From Methylobacter sp. (GTDB lineage: Bacteria > Pseudomonadota > Gammaproteobacteria > Methylococcales > Methylomonadaceae): a DNA stretch of 52,249 nt. This document shows, one piece after another, positions 15,866-22,204 of this stretch. Where the stretch lies: contig NZ_SCTW01000052.1 of assembly GCF_004322395.1 (NCBI RefSeq), forward strand, positions 1 to 52,249. Direction: 5' to 3'. The notes beneath the pieces are model-generated. The model saw only the letters and a list, made by a program, of their open reading frames with translations, was not told the DNA's origin and ran no database searches. How positions within the stretch are numbered: the stretch's first letter is position 1; every line of letters starts with the position of its first letter. The translations under genes and the position numbers were made by a program.

Positions 15866-15966
15866 GAATTCGCCAAGAAGACGCGAAGGAGTGTTTTTAT
15901 GTCCTCGATTATCTTTGCACTTTTCCCTAAAACTTCGTGTCCTTCGTGTCTTCGTGGTAATTTTTC
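15866..15966. repeat. CACGAA-rich imperfect palindrome upstream of the TetR gene
   Basis: The left arm around CGCCAAGAAGACGCGAAGGA (15871-15890) pairs with the right arm holding CTTCGTGTCCTTCGTGTCT and TCGTGGTAA (15933-15960). It has the same flavour as the element at 14651-14778. It lies in the divergent intergenic region between emrA and the tetR gene. Confidence 0.55.
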
Positions 15967-16005
15967 TAACTCTATAACACCGTCACTTTTAAATTTAACA
16001 AATAA

Positions 16006-16620
16006 ATGACTTCAGAACCCAACGACCCCAAGCGCCAAGCCATTCTTAGTGGAGCAACCCGGATGTTTCTGGCGCACGGCTACCGAAACGTGAGCATGGA
16101 AAAAATCGCCCAGGCCGCACCGGTTTCCAAGGCGACACTTTACAATCATTTCGACAGCAAAAATGCCCTGCTCGCAGCGGTCATTTCAGACCTTTGCGGT
16201 TCTTTATTGCAAACCATGTCTCAGGTTACTATCGAATCGGATGATGTGGAAAACACCCTGACCCAAATCGCAACATCCGCGGTGGATCTGATTTTTTCCG
16301 AAGATGCGCTGGCCATTTACCGGTTGGTGGTAGCGGAAAGCCCTGATTTCCCGGAGCTTGGACAATTATTCTATGCGAGCGGTCCGCAAGCGGCTTTGAC
16401 ACAGCTAGAAGATTATTTTCGGCAGCTAAATGCAGGCAAACGTTTTAATATCGATGACCCGGTATTCGCGGCAGATGCGTTTTTCAGCATGCTGAGAGGC
16501 GATTTACACGTGCGCTGCCTGTTGATGGAAACACCATTGCCTTCCATTAACGAAAAAAAACGCTTGGTCTCACGAGTCATTGCTTTTTACATGCGGAGTA
16601 TGCTTTATGCTACGTCATAA
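16006..16620 (+). CDS. TetR/AcrR family transcriptional repressor
   Basis: A 204-residue regulator. The N-terminal TetR helix-turn-helix spans about residues 9-60 with the standard order RQAILSGATRMFLAHGY, VSMEKIAQAAPVSKATLYNHF and DSKNALLAAVI. The C-terminal ligand domain is of the TetR_C class (VDLIFSEDALAIYRLVVAE, then PVFAADAFFSMLRGDL). It is transcribed divergently from emrAB, with a palindromic site lying on the emrA promoter, so it most likely represses the efflux pair and is released by a pump substrate. No strong ribosome site is visible before the ATG; TTTAACAAATAA precedes it. Confidence 0.9.
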   Translation: MTSEPNDPKRQAILSGATRMFLAHGYRNVSMEKIAQAAPVSKATLYNHFDSKNALLAAVISDLCGSLLQTMSQVTIESDDVENTLTQIATSAVDLIFSEDALAIYRLVVAESPDFPELGQLFYASGPQAALTQLEDYFRQLNAGKRFNIDDPVFAADAFFSMLRGDLHVRCLLMETPLPSINEKKRLVSRVIAFYMRSMLYATS

Positions 16621-16844
16621 AATCATTTAATCGGCGCATTAATTATTTAATGCCTCGGCGGCTACAGCGGAAACACTGGAAGACACCATCAATAACAAGC
16701 ACCGAATACCGACATGCTTAAAACGGAAGATTTGCGCACTGTGCGACGCATGGTAACTTCAACAATGCCGCTAATAATACCGCATTGGCTATACCGCATT
16801 TGCGACGTGCAGTGGGTGTTTTGTAAAGCGCTACCAGAATGTTA
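16621..16844. other. Gene-free spacer after the TetR gene
   Basis: With the adjoining repeat this forms a 335-base gap between two convergent genes. I see no coding frame with family resemblance and no T-tract terminator. Confidence 0.4.
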
Positions 16845-16939
16845 CACAGATGACACAGGTTGGACGGGTTTACGCGGATTTTTACATTCAATTTATCAGT
16901 GTTTATCAGTCCAATCCGCGTCATCAGCGTTCTATTTTT
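16845..16939. repeat. Dispersed imperfect palindromic repeat, copy 2
   Basis: Right half (16892-16939) matches 5353-5401 closely: TTTATCAGTG, TCCAATCCGC, GTCATCAGCG and TTCTATTTTT have counterparts in both. The left half (16845-16880: ACAGATGACACAGG, GACGGGTTTACGCGGATTTT) is an imperfect inverted counterpart. It ends just before the ferritin-like gene stop. Confidence 0.6.
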
Positions 16940-16955
16940 CTAACTGCTGAAAGGC

Positions 16956-17411
16956 TTACGGATTAAACGGCTGAACGTCGCCCGGTTTTCGCAGCATTTT
17001 ATTCACTTCGTCAAGATGTAGCTCTTCCCCTACAATCATTTCCCGTGCATATTCCTCCAGCAGCACTGAAACTCCTTCAGAGAGTTTAAGCAATTCAAAA
17101 TAGGCGGCTACCGCTGTTTTCTCGTGTTCCAAACTTTCTCTTAGAATATCGCCAATATCATGCTTGGCAGTTTCCAACAAAGGGCCGATCTTAAGGGAGG
17201 GATGCCCTCCCAACAAAGTCACCAGTTCGCCCGCTTTATGCGCATGAACAAGGCTCTCGTCAGCATTGCTTTTAAGCCAGGAAACAATTGGAATGCGGTT
17301 ATAGCCATAAACCATAAGAGAATAATGCGTGTATCGAACAACTCCTGCCAATTCAAGCTCCATAATAAGGTTAAGAATTTCTATAGCCTTTTGCTTTTCT
17401 TGATCGTTCAT
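16956..17411 (-). CDS. Bacterioferritin-like four-helix protein
   Basis: A 151-residue protein of the ferritin-like superfamily. Four amphipathic helices can be followed: ILNLIMELELAGVVRYTHYSLMVYG (Glu18/Glu20 region), ADESLVHAHKAGELVTLLGG (about 50-69), DILRESLEHEKTAVAAYFELLKL, and LLEEYAREMIVGEELHLDEVNKML. Acidic and His residues at the expected places suggest a di-iron site. The bacterioferritin haem-ligand Met is not evident, since the aligned position is in VHAHK. It may store iron, reduce oxidants or serve as a small oxygenase-type protein; sequence alone does not decide. It is a single gene with a GGAGAATCG ribosome site. Confidence 0.72.
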   Translation of the reverse strand: MNDQEKQKAIEILNLIMELELAGVVRYTHYSLMVYGYNRIPIVSWLKSNADESLVHAHKAGELVTLLGGHPSLKIGPLLETAKHDIGDILRESLEHEKTAVAAYFELLKLSEGVSVLLEEYAREMIVGEELHLDEVNKMLRKPGDVQPFNP

Positions 17412-17597
17412 GTCGATTCTCCTTTGTAAAAAAGCGCCATCTAACGTTAAGTAGCTTCTGTTTAGATATTCATCAAAATCCTGATAGCGATATACGGCAC
17501 CGCTACAATCTTTAATGGAGTTTGAGTATAAACAATTCCGTTTCGTATGGATAACTAATCATGCAGAATCAGCCTTTGATCGCTTGGTATTAATGCC

Positions 17598-17954
17598 CTA
17601 CCCTGCAAACACCACATCAAACTGTTTCATCAACCCGGCTATATCTTTCCGGTAAAACTCTTGCACCGGCAGACACAAATCGCTCGGCTTTAAACCGCGT
17701 TCCTGTAGCGATTCCACTTCGGTGTAAATGTCGTTGACATCATAGATTTCCAGCGCTTTAAAAATGGATGCGGTATCTTTCATGCCCGCAATTTCGGGAG
17801 TCTGGCCGTTTTTCAGTTGAAACACGCCATCATCCAGCAACAAAATGCTGACTTGCTGGTCAAACGCGGCAGTGATCAAAATAATATCCAGCATTTCCTG
17901 AACTTGAGCGCCGCTATGCGGCGGTTTGCGAAGAACGAACAAATAACTTTTCAT
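17598..17954 (-). CDS. tusC: TusC/DsrF-like sulfur relay protein
   Basis: A 118-residue DsrE-superfamily protein. It starts MKSYLFVLRKPPHSGAQVQEMLD, then AAFDQQVSILLLDDGVFQL (the strand-loop typical of TusC), and ends near KDIAGLMKQFDVVFAG. In E. coli TusC is part of the TusBCD hexamer, which relays sulfur to TusE for tRNA 2-thiouridine; DsrEFH is the sulfur-oxidiser equivalent. I start at MKSYLF, four bases after the tusD stop, because that gives the family length of about 119. A start 31 codons earlier would overlap tusD. No tusB/dsrH gene follows. Confidence 0.85.
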   Translation of the reverse strand: MKSYLFVLRKPPHSGAQVQEMLDIILITAAFDQQVSILLLDDGVFQLKNGQTPEIAGMKDTASIFKALEIYDVNDIYTEVESLQERGLKPSDLCLPVQEFYRKDIAGLMKQFDVVFAG

Positions 17955-17958
17955 GCCC

Positions 17959-18348
17959 TCACCCGAATACGATAAAGCGGTCGGCTTCCAATGTGGCCTC
18001 AACCAGCTGACCCAAACCGGAAATGCGAAAACCGTCGGCCAGATCATTGTCCTGTTTGCCCTGCCGCTTGGCCTCGTCGCTACATAACAGTCCGCGCCGT
18101 TGCGCGGCGGAAATGCATACTACCAAGTCAACCTGATGCAGCCTTGCCAGTTCGCTCCATTGCGCGGTGAACTGGAGTTCGTCATCCGGCGGTGTGGCGT
18201 ATTTGAAGGCATGATAGACACCGTCGTTATAGAAAAATACCCGGAATATTTCGTGTCCAGCTGCCAAGGCGGCATTGATAAATTGATACGCCGTATATCC
18301 TGCATTGGACTGGTAAGGGCTGGCGTTAACTTGGATCGCGAATTTCAT
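17959..18348 (-). CDS. tusD: TusD/DsrE-like sulfurtransferase
   Basis: A 129-residue protein, the usual TusD length. It begins MKFAIQVNASPYQSNAGYTAYQFINAAL. The segment VDLVVCISAAQRRGLL holds a cysteine near residue 78, the position of the active persulfide Cys of TusD/DsrE. It ends GLGQLVEATLEADRFIVFG. It is the first gene of a two-gene tusD-tusC operon. The SNAGYTAYQF stretch and the active Cys favour a working sulfurtransferase. The third partner (TusB/DsrH) and TusE/DsrC are absent from this window. Confidence 0.88.
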   Translation of the reverse strand: MKFAIQVNASPYQSNAGYTAYQFINAALAAGHEIFRVFFYNDGVYHAFKYATPPDDELQFTAQWSELARLHQVDLVVCISAAQRRGLLCSDEAKRQGKQDNDLADGFRISGLGQLVEATLEADRFIVFG

Positions 18349-18395
18349 TGGGTTTTATAGTTCATTGCAGTATCAACAAGCTACGTTGAAAAATA

Positions 18396-18515
18396 GTAGG
18401 CCGGAATAAGGCCATCCAAGCGCGTAGCGCGAGGTGGTGTTTCCGACGAATTTGGATGATGTTTGCCGGAAACACCAGTTCTCGCTATCGCTCGAACCGG
18501 CTTATTCCGGCCTAC
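18396..18515. mobile_element. 120-bp MITE/REP element with 15-bp terminal inverted repeats
   Basis: Perfect 15-bp ends GTAGGCCGGAATAAG (18396-18410) and CTTATTCCGGCCTAC (18501-18515). Inside is a second perfect hairpin, GGTGTTTCC (18436-18444) with GGAAACACC (18468-18476). The interior includes GCGCGTAGCGCGAGG opposite TCTCGCTATCGCTCGAACC. There is no coding capacity, so it would be moved in trans (REP-associated transposase or related). It ends 12 bases from the hicA stop. Confidence 0.75.
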
Positions 18516-18527
18516 ATGACTGCCCAT

Positions 18528-18752
18528 TTATCGGGATAAAAACTCGGCAACGGAAATACCCGCTTGCTTCAAAATAGCACGCAAAGTGCCTTCCGGCATA
18601 TCGCCTGGATGATTGGGTATCGTTGTATAACGACTGGTGCTTGAGTTGTACCAAATCTCGTGGCTACCTGCGGCTTGCCTGTCGAATTGAAACCCTAACT
18701 GCTTTAATCGTTTGACGATTTCACGATAACAAAAACCACCCAACTGTCCCAT
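18528..18752 (-). CDS. hicA: HicA-family mRNA interferase toxin
   Basis: A 74-residue protein with the double-stranded-RNA-binding-like HicA fold: REIVKRLKQLGFQFDRQAAGSH (about 10-31), then EIWYN, then TTIPNHPGDMPEGTLRAILKQAGIS. His31 in GSHEIW is the conserved catalytic residue of HicA toxins, which cleave translated mRNAs. The ATG follows the hicB stop with no gap (TAAATG), so translation is coupled. The antitoxin comes first, the less classical but common hicBA order. The length of about 74 is typical. Confidence 0.9.
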   Translation of the reverse strand: MGQLGGFCYREIVKRLKQLGFQFDRQAAGSHEIWYNSSTSRYTTIPNHPGDMPEGTLRAILKQAGISVAEFLSR

Positions 18753-18983
18753 TTAGCTGCCCACAACCAGCGGATAATCGAATGAATCCTCAGTTTGCTT
18801 GAGATTGGAAAGTTGATGATGCTCGGCTTGCGCCTCAAGAAGCTTCTTGGCTACGTCACGCGCAATTTCCAAAGTTTCGGTTATTGTCCGTCCCTGAGCA
18901 ATCAATCCGGAAATATCGTCCGAGGTAGCTAAATAAACACCTTCAGGTAGTTTTTCAATATGAAGATTAATAATCTGTTCCAT
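18753..18983 (-). CDS. hicB: HicB-like antitoxin (DUF1902 type)
   Basis: A 76-residue partner of HicA. The pattern LPEGVYLATSDDISGLIAQGRTITETLEIARDVAKKLLEAQ (about 13-53) is that of the partial RNase-H-like HicB/DUF1902 fold, which blocks HicA. No separate C-terminal DNA-binding domain is present, as in other short HicB versions, so autoregulation may be weak or indirect. It lies directly upstream of and adjacent to hicA. The MITE on one side and AT-rich DNA on the other suggest a mobile island. Confidence 0.87.
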   Translation of the reverse strand: MEQIINLHIEKLPEGVYLATSDDISGLIAQGRTITETLEIARDVAKKLLEAQAEHHQLSNLKQTEDSFDYPLVVGS

Positions 18984-19228
18984 GCGACAAATCCTGATAA
19001 TTAATACTGTAGGAAAAAATAAATAAGTATATGGATTCTATAGGCTCATTGGTTATTGACCAAATATGTTTTCTGTCATTGCCATGTTGCCCTGTCTAGG
19101 ACGTTTTGCATTGGTTAAGCATGGCTCTCGAAAACGTTAAGAGCGGGGTTGCAACCCTTGCTCCGCCCAGGATCAGTGCTGTGTGCGAAGGGATAGGATG
19201 CATTATTCTTCGCCTCCCTGACTATAAA

Positions 19229-19280
19229 TTGACAATATTCAATTTTTTGTTGACAATAAATTCAATTAAAGTTGACCATA
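19229..19280 (+). promoter_or_regulatory. Three phased TTGACMATA direct repeats upstream of the HTH-ATPase gene
   Basis: TTGACAATA at 19229, TTGACAATA at 19250 and TTGACCATA at 19272 are spaced 21 and 22 bases apart, two helical turns. The first two are also followed by matching TTCAATT blocks. The last ends about 12 bases before the start codon. They could be operators for the HTH protein itself, and the TTGACA cores also resemble -35 boxes. Confidence 0.6.
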
Positions 19281-19291
19281 GGATTATTACT

Positions 19292-20320
19292 ATGACTAAA
19301 TTACGCAAAAGAACAGAAGAGATTCGCAAATTTATTGTTGCCAATGTAGAGCATCATCCAAAAGACATCGCTAATGTGACCGCAAAAAAATTTGATATAT
19401 CTCGTCAAGCAGTTAATAAACATATTCAAGTTTTAGTTGAGCAAAAAGATTTACAAACTAGTGGTACAACGCAAAGCAGGCATTACAGTTTGCAAGCTTT
19501 GGAACGATGGGAAAATTCTTATGCGCTGAATAAATCGCTTGAAGAGCATGTTGTTTGGCAAAATGATATTGAGCCAAGATTAGGCCAGATGTCAGAAAAT
19601 GTTATGGATATTTGGCAATATGGTTTTACCGAGATGCTCAATAATGCTATTGATCACTCATCAGGGACAAAAGTTGATATTCATCTGATAAGAACTGCCG
19701 CTAATTGCGAGATCATTATACGCGACAATGGAGAAGGTATATTCAAGAAAATCCAGCGAATCTTAAATTTAACGGACGAAAGACAGGCTTTGCTCGAATT
19801 GGCGAAAGGAAAATTAACTACCGATCCAGATAATCATAGCGGCGAAGGTATCTTTTTTTCATCACGATTGTTTGATAGTTTTTGGATTCTGTCAGGAAAT
19901 GTGTTTTATGACCATCGGCAAGAACAGGAAGTGGATTGGATTGATGAAAATGAGTTTCCTATCACTGGAACGACTGTTTCTATGCAGCTAAATAACAACT
20001 CACATCGAAATATAAAGCAGGTTTTTGATTCTTTTACAGACGAAGATTATAGTTTTGCGAAAACTGTTGTACCCGTGCGTTTAGCGCAATATGGACATGA
20101 AAAATTGATTTCCCGCTCTCAAGCAAAGCGGTTATTAGCGCGAATTGAACGCTTTAAAGTAGTTATGTTTGATTTTGAAGGCGTTGAAATGATTGGGCAG
20201 GCTTTTGCTGATGAGATTTTTCGGGTTTTTAGCAAACAGCATCCTGACGTTAAATTGAGTTACGTAAAGACCTGTCAAGAAGTTGAGCAGATGATTTCAC
20301 GGGCGGGATTTAAAAACTGA
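19292..20320 (+). CDS. HTH - GHKL ATPase - STAS-like (DUF4325) regulatory protein
   Basis: A 342-residue cytoplasmic protein with three parts. Residues 5-68 are a winged helix-turn-helix (AKKFDISRQAVNKHIQVLVE at 31-50). Residues 100-235 are a GHKL ATPase: N-box E114-M-L-N-N-A with D121-H122, G1 box D145-N-G-E-G149, G2 box S183-G-E-G186. There is no phospho-acceptor His box, so it resembles anti-sigma kinases (SpoIIAB/RsbW) more than sensor kinases. Residues 272-338 are STAS-like (VVMFDFEGVEMIGQAFADEIFRVF), matching DUF4325. It thus fuses on one chain parts that in Gram-positive partner switches are separate, plus DNA binding. I chose ATG 19292, ten bases after an AGGAT site; the 62 codons upstream look non-coding. 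It is more AT-rich than its neighbours, suggesting transfer. Confidence 0.8.
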   Translation: MTKLRKRTEEIRKFIVANVEHHPKDIANVTAKKFDISRQAVNKHIQVLVEQKDLQTSGTTQSRHYSLQALERWENSYALNKSLEEHVVWQNDIEPRLGQMSENVMDIWQYGFTEMLNNAIDHSSGTKVDIHLIRTAANCEIIIRDNGEGIFKKIQRILNLTDERQALLELAKGKLTTDPDNHSGEGIFFSSRLFDSFWILSGNVFYDHRQEQEVDWIDENEFPITGTTVSMQLNNNSHRNIKQVFDSFTDEDYSFAKTVVPVRLAQYGHEKLISRSQAKRLLARIERFKVVMFDFEGVEMIGQAFADEIFRVFSKQHPDVKLSYVKTCQEVEQMISRAGFKN

Positions 20321-20395
20321 GCTAGTCGCGCTTCTGGTACGTATGACAATACGGTGCAGGGATGTGACTTTATCGCAACTAAGACTATTAACAGC

Positions 20396-21115
20396 TCAAT
20401 CCTGCTTAATCTCATTAAAATAAAGCGTAGCGCCGATAACCGCAGCCGGAGCGACAATGATATTCAGCACTGGAATAGTCAGCCCCAACACCGCCAATCC
20501 GCCAAAACTCAATGCACCCAACCTTACGCTTTTGACCAGCTCTTTCTGTTCGGAAAATAACACACCTTGATTTTCCAGCGGATAAGCCAGATATTCCAGC
20601 GCCATGCCCCAAGCCCCGAACAGTGCCCATAAAAAAGGCGCAACGACATTGATACCCGGAATGATCGACAATATCAGCAACGGCAAGGCTCTGGTCAGCA
20701 GATAGCCCATGCGCTTCGATTCCGCAACAAGGACTTTAACCAAAGGCTGCTCAGCCGTTGCTAAAGCTTGGCCTTTTACCATCGCCAGCGTTTTTGCGGA
20801 TAATTTCCCGTAAAAAGGCGCGGCCAATATATTTGCCAGTACCGTAAAGGTGAAAAATCCAACGATAAAAAAGCTGATAAAAAACAGCGGCCATAATATC
20901 CAGCTTAACCAGCTCAGCCAGCCGGGGATAAACTGGCCGATCAAATCCGAAATATAAAAATAACCCAAGGTTAACGCGGCGCTGTACAACACTACATTGA
21001 TTAACATTGGGATGATTATAAATTTACGCAATTCCTGACTGCTCAACAGCTTCAGGCCCTTAAACAAAAAGCTAACGGCTAATACCGGATTGTTGCCTTT
21101 TTTATCAAATTGCAT
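20396..21115 (-). CDS. cysZ: CysZ/EI24-family sulfate transporter
   Basis: A 239-residue inner-membrane protein with four main hydrophobic regions and hemi-membrane hairpins typical of CysZ. Conserved features include the start LFKGLKLLSSQELRKFIIIPMLINV, the stretch FTVLANILAAPFYGKLSAKT and GINVVAPFLWALFGAWGMALEYLAYPLEN. CysZ admits sulfate for cysteine synthesis. The start overlaps the mtnA stop by 11 bases, so it is co-transcribed with mtnA, which handles the sulfur metabolite methylthioribose-1-phosphate. The pairing may reflect sulfur economy. Confidence 0.87.
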   Translation of the reverse strand: MQFDKKGNNPVLAVSFLFKGLKLLSSQELRKFIIIPMLINVVLYSAALTLGYFYISDLIGQFIPGWLSWLSWILWPLFFISFFIVGFFTFTVLANILAAPFYGKLSAKTLAMVKGQALATAEQPLVKVLVAESKRMGYLLTRALPLLILSIIPGINVVAPFLWALFGAWGMALEYLAYPLENQGVLFSEQKELVKSVRLGALSFGGLAVLGLTIPVLNIIVAPAAVIGATLYFNEIKQD

Positions 21116-22139
21116 TTTTTAAACCTCTCACGCCATGTTCGGAAGGATTTAATATTACGCCGCGTTCGGTCACAATCGCATAGATCAATTCCGCCGGGGT
21201 CACGTCAAAGACTGGGTTCCAGGCGTTGACTAAGGAACCGTCTTTGATATAGCAGGCGGGCAATAATTCATTCTGATTGCGTTGTTCAATCTCTATCTTG
21301 TCGCCGTTTTCGATATTCCAGTCTATCGTCGAAGTAGGCGCTGCCACCATTAACTTTACGCCATGCTGTTTGGCTAGCACGGCCAGGGAATAGGTGCCGA
21401 TTTTGTTGGCTGCATCGCCATTAGCGGCAATGCGGTCTGCGCCAACGACTATCCAATCGATAGCGCCGGATTTCATCAGCCATGCCGCCGCCGAATCGGC
21501 GACCAAAGTTGCCGGAATACCGTCTTGCGATAATTCCCAAACGGTCAGCCTCGCACCTTGCAGCCAAGGCCGGGTTTCTCCAGCATACACTTTGATAGGT
21601 TCTCTTCGATAAGCGCTACGGATAACGCCCAATGCGGTGCCGTAACCGCCTGTTGCCAAGGCCCCGGCATTACAATGCGTCATCACGCCTTTGGCGCCGA
21701 CCAGAATATCCGCACCCAATTCACCCATTTTGTGATTGGCGACAAGATCATCGGCATGAATTTTTTCTGCGCAAGTCAAGATAGCCGCAGGAGGATTATC
21801 ATGCTGCTTGGCCAATTGGGCCTTCATCTGATCCAGCGCCCAAAACAAATTAACCGCCGTTGGCCTGGACTTAGCCAGCATGTCTATATCGGCTGTGACT
21901 TTTTGCCTCCAATGATTGGATTGAGCGTAGTGCTTGCGGACCGACAGCGCCACCCCGTAAGCAGCGGCTATGCCGATAGCCGGCGCACCGCGAACACGCA
22001 TGCTTACAATCGCTTCGGTTACACCGTCAGCATCCTTATATTCATCGTAAACGATTTTTTCCGGCAATTGCCGCTGATCCAGCACTTTTAAGGCATTTCC
22101 TGTCCATTGCAAGGCTTGTACAGTTTCGTTGTTTTGCAT
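21105..22139 (-). CDS. mtnA: Methylthioribose-1-phosphate isomerase MtnA
   Basis: It isomerises 5-methylthioribose-1-phosphate to 5-methylthioribulose-1-phosphate in methionine salvage or related shunts. The 344-residue product is of normal length and has the family blocks MRVRGAPAIGIAAAYGVAL, GVMTHCNAGALATGGYGTALG (catalytic Cys in THCNAG), VYAGETRPWLQGARLTVWE and WIVVGADRIAANGDAANKIG (catalytic Asp). I start at MQNNETVQ (22139); an ATG two codons upstream is equally possible, while the further upstream extension is not typical. It is divergent from mtaD across about 65 bases and followed by overlapping cysZ. Confidence 0.95.
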   Translation of the reverse strand: MQNNETVQALQWTGNALKVLDQRQLPEKIVYDEYKDADGVTEAIVSMRVRGAPAIGIAAAYGVALSVRKHYAQSNHWRQKVTADIDMLAKSRPTAVNLFWALDQMKAQLAKQHDNPPAAILTCAEKIHADDLVANHKMGELGADILVGAKGVMTHCNAGALATGGYGTALGVIRSAYRREPIKVYAGETRPWLQGARLTVWELSQDGIPATLVADSAAAWLMKSGAIDWIVVGADRIAANGDAANKIGTYSLAVLAKQHGVKLMVAAPTSTIDWNIENGDKIEIEQRNQNELLPACYIKDGSLVNAWNPVFDVTPAELIYAIVTERGVILNPSEHGVRGLKNAI

Positions 22140-22204
22140 AGTCATTTTTATCAAAAACCAATGGTAAAAAGTTATAATTTGGCAACCCAATACAGGAATA
22201 TCTT

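Noticed and set aside
18396-18983. hicBA plus MITE as part of a larger defence island
   Set aside because: Apart from the HTH-ATPase gene nearby, no restriction, retron, CBASS or other recognised defence gene is present, so the island idea is not supported beyond proximity.
19106-19291. Upstream extension of the HTH-ATPase protein
   Set aside because: The first 62 codons translate the repeat-containing leader, contain no domain, and lack a good ribosome site, whereas ATG 19292 has one.
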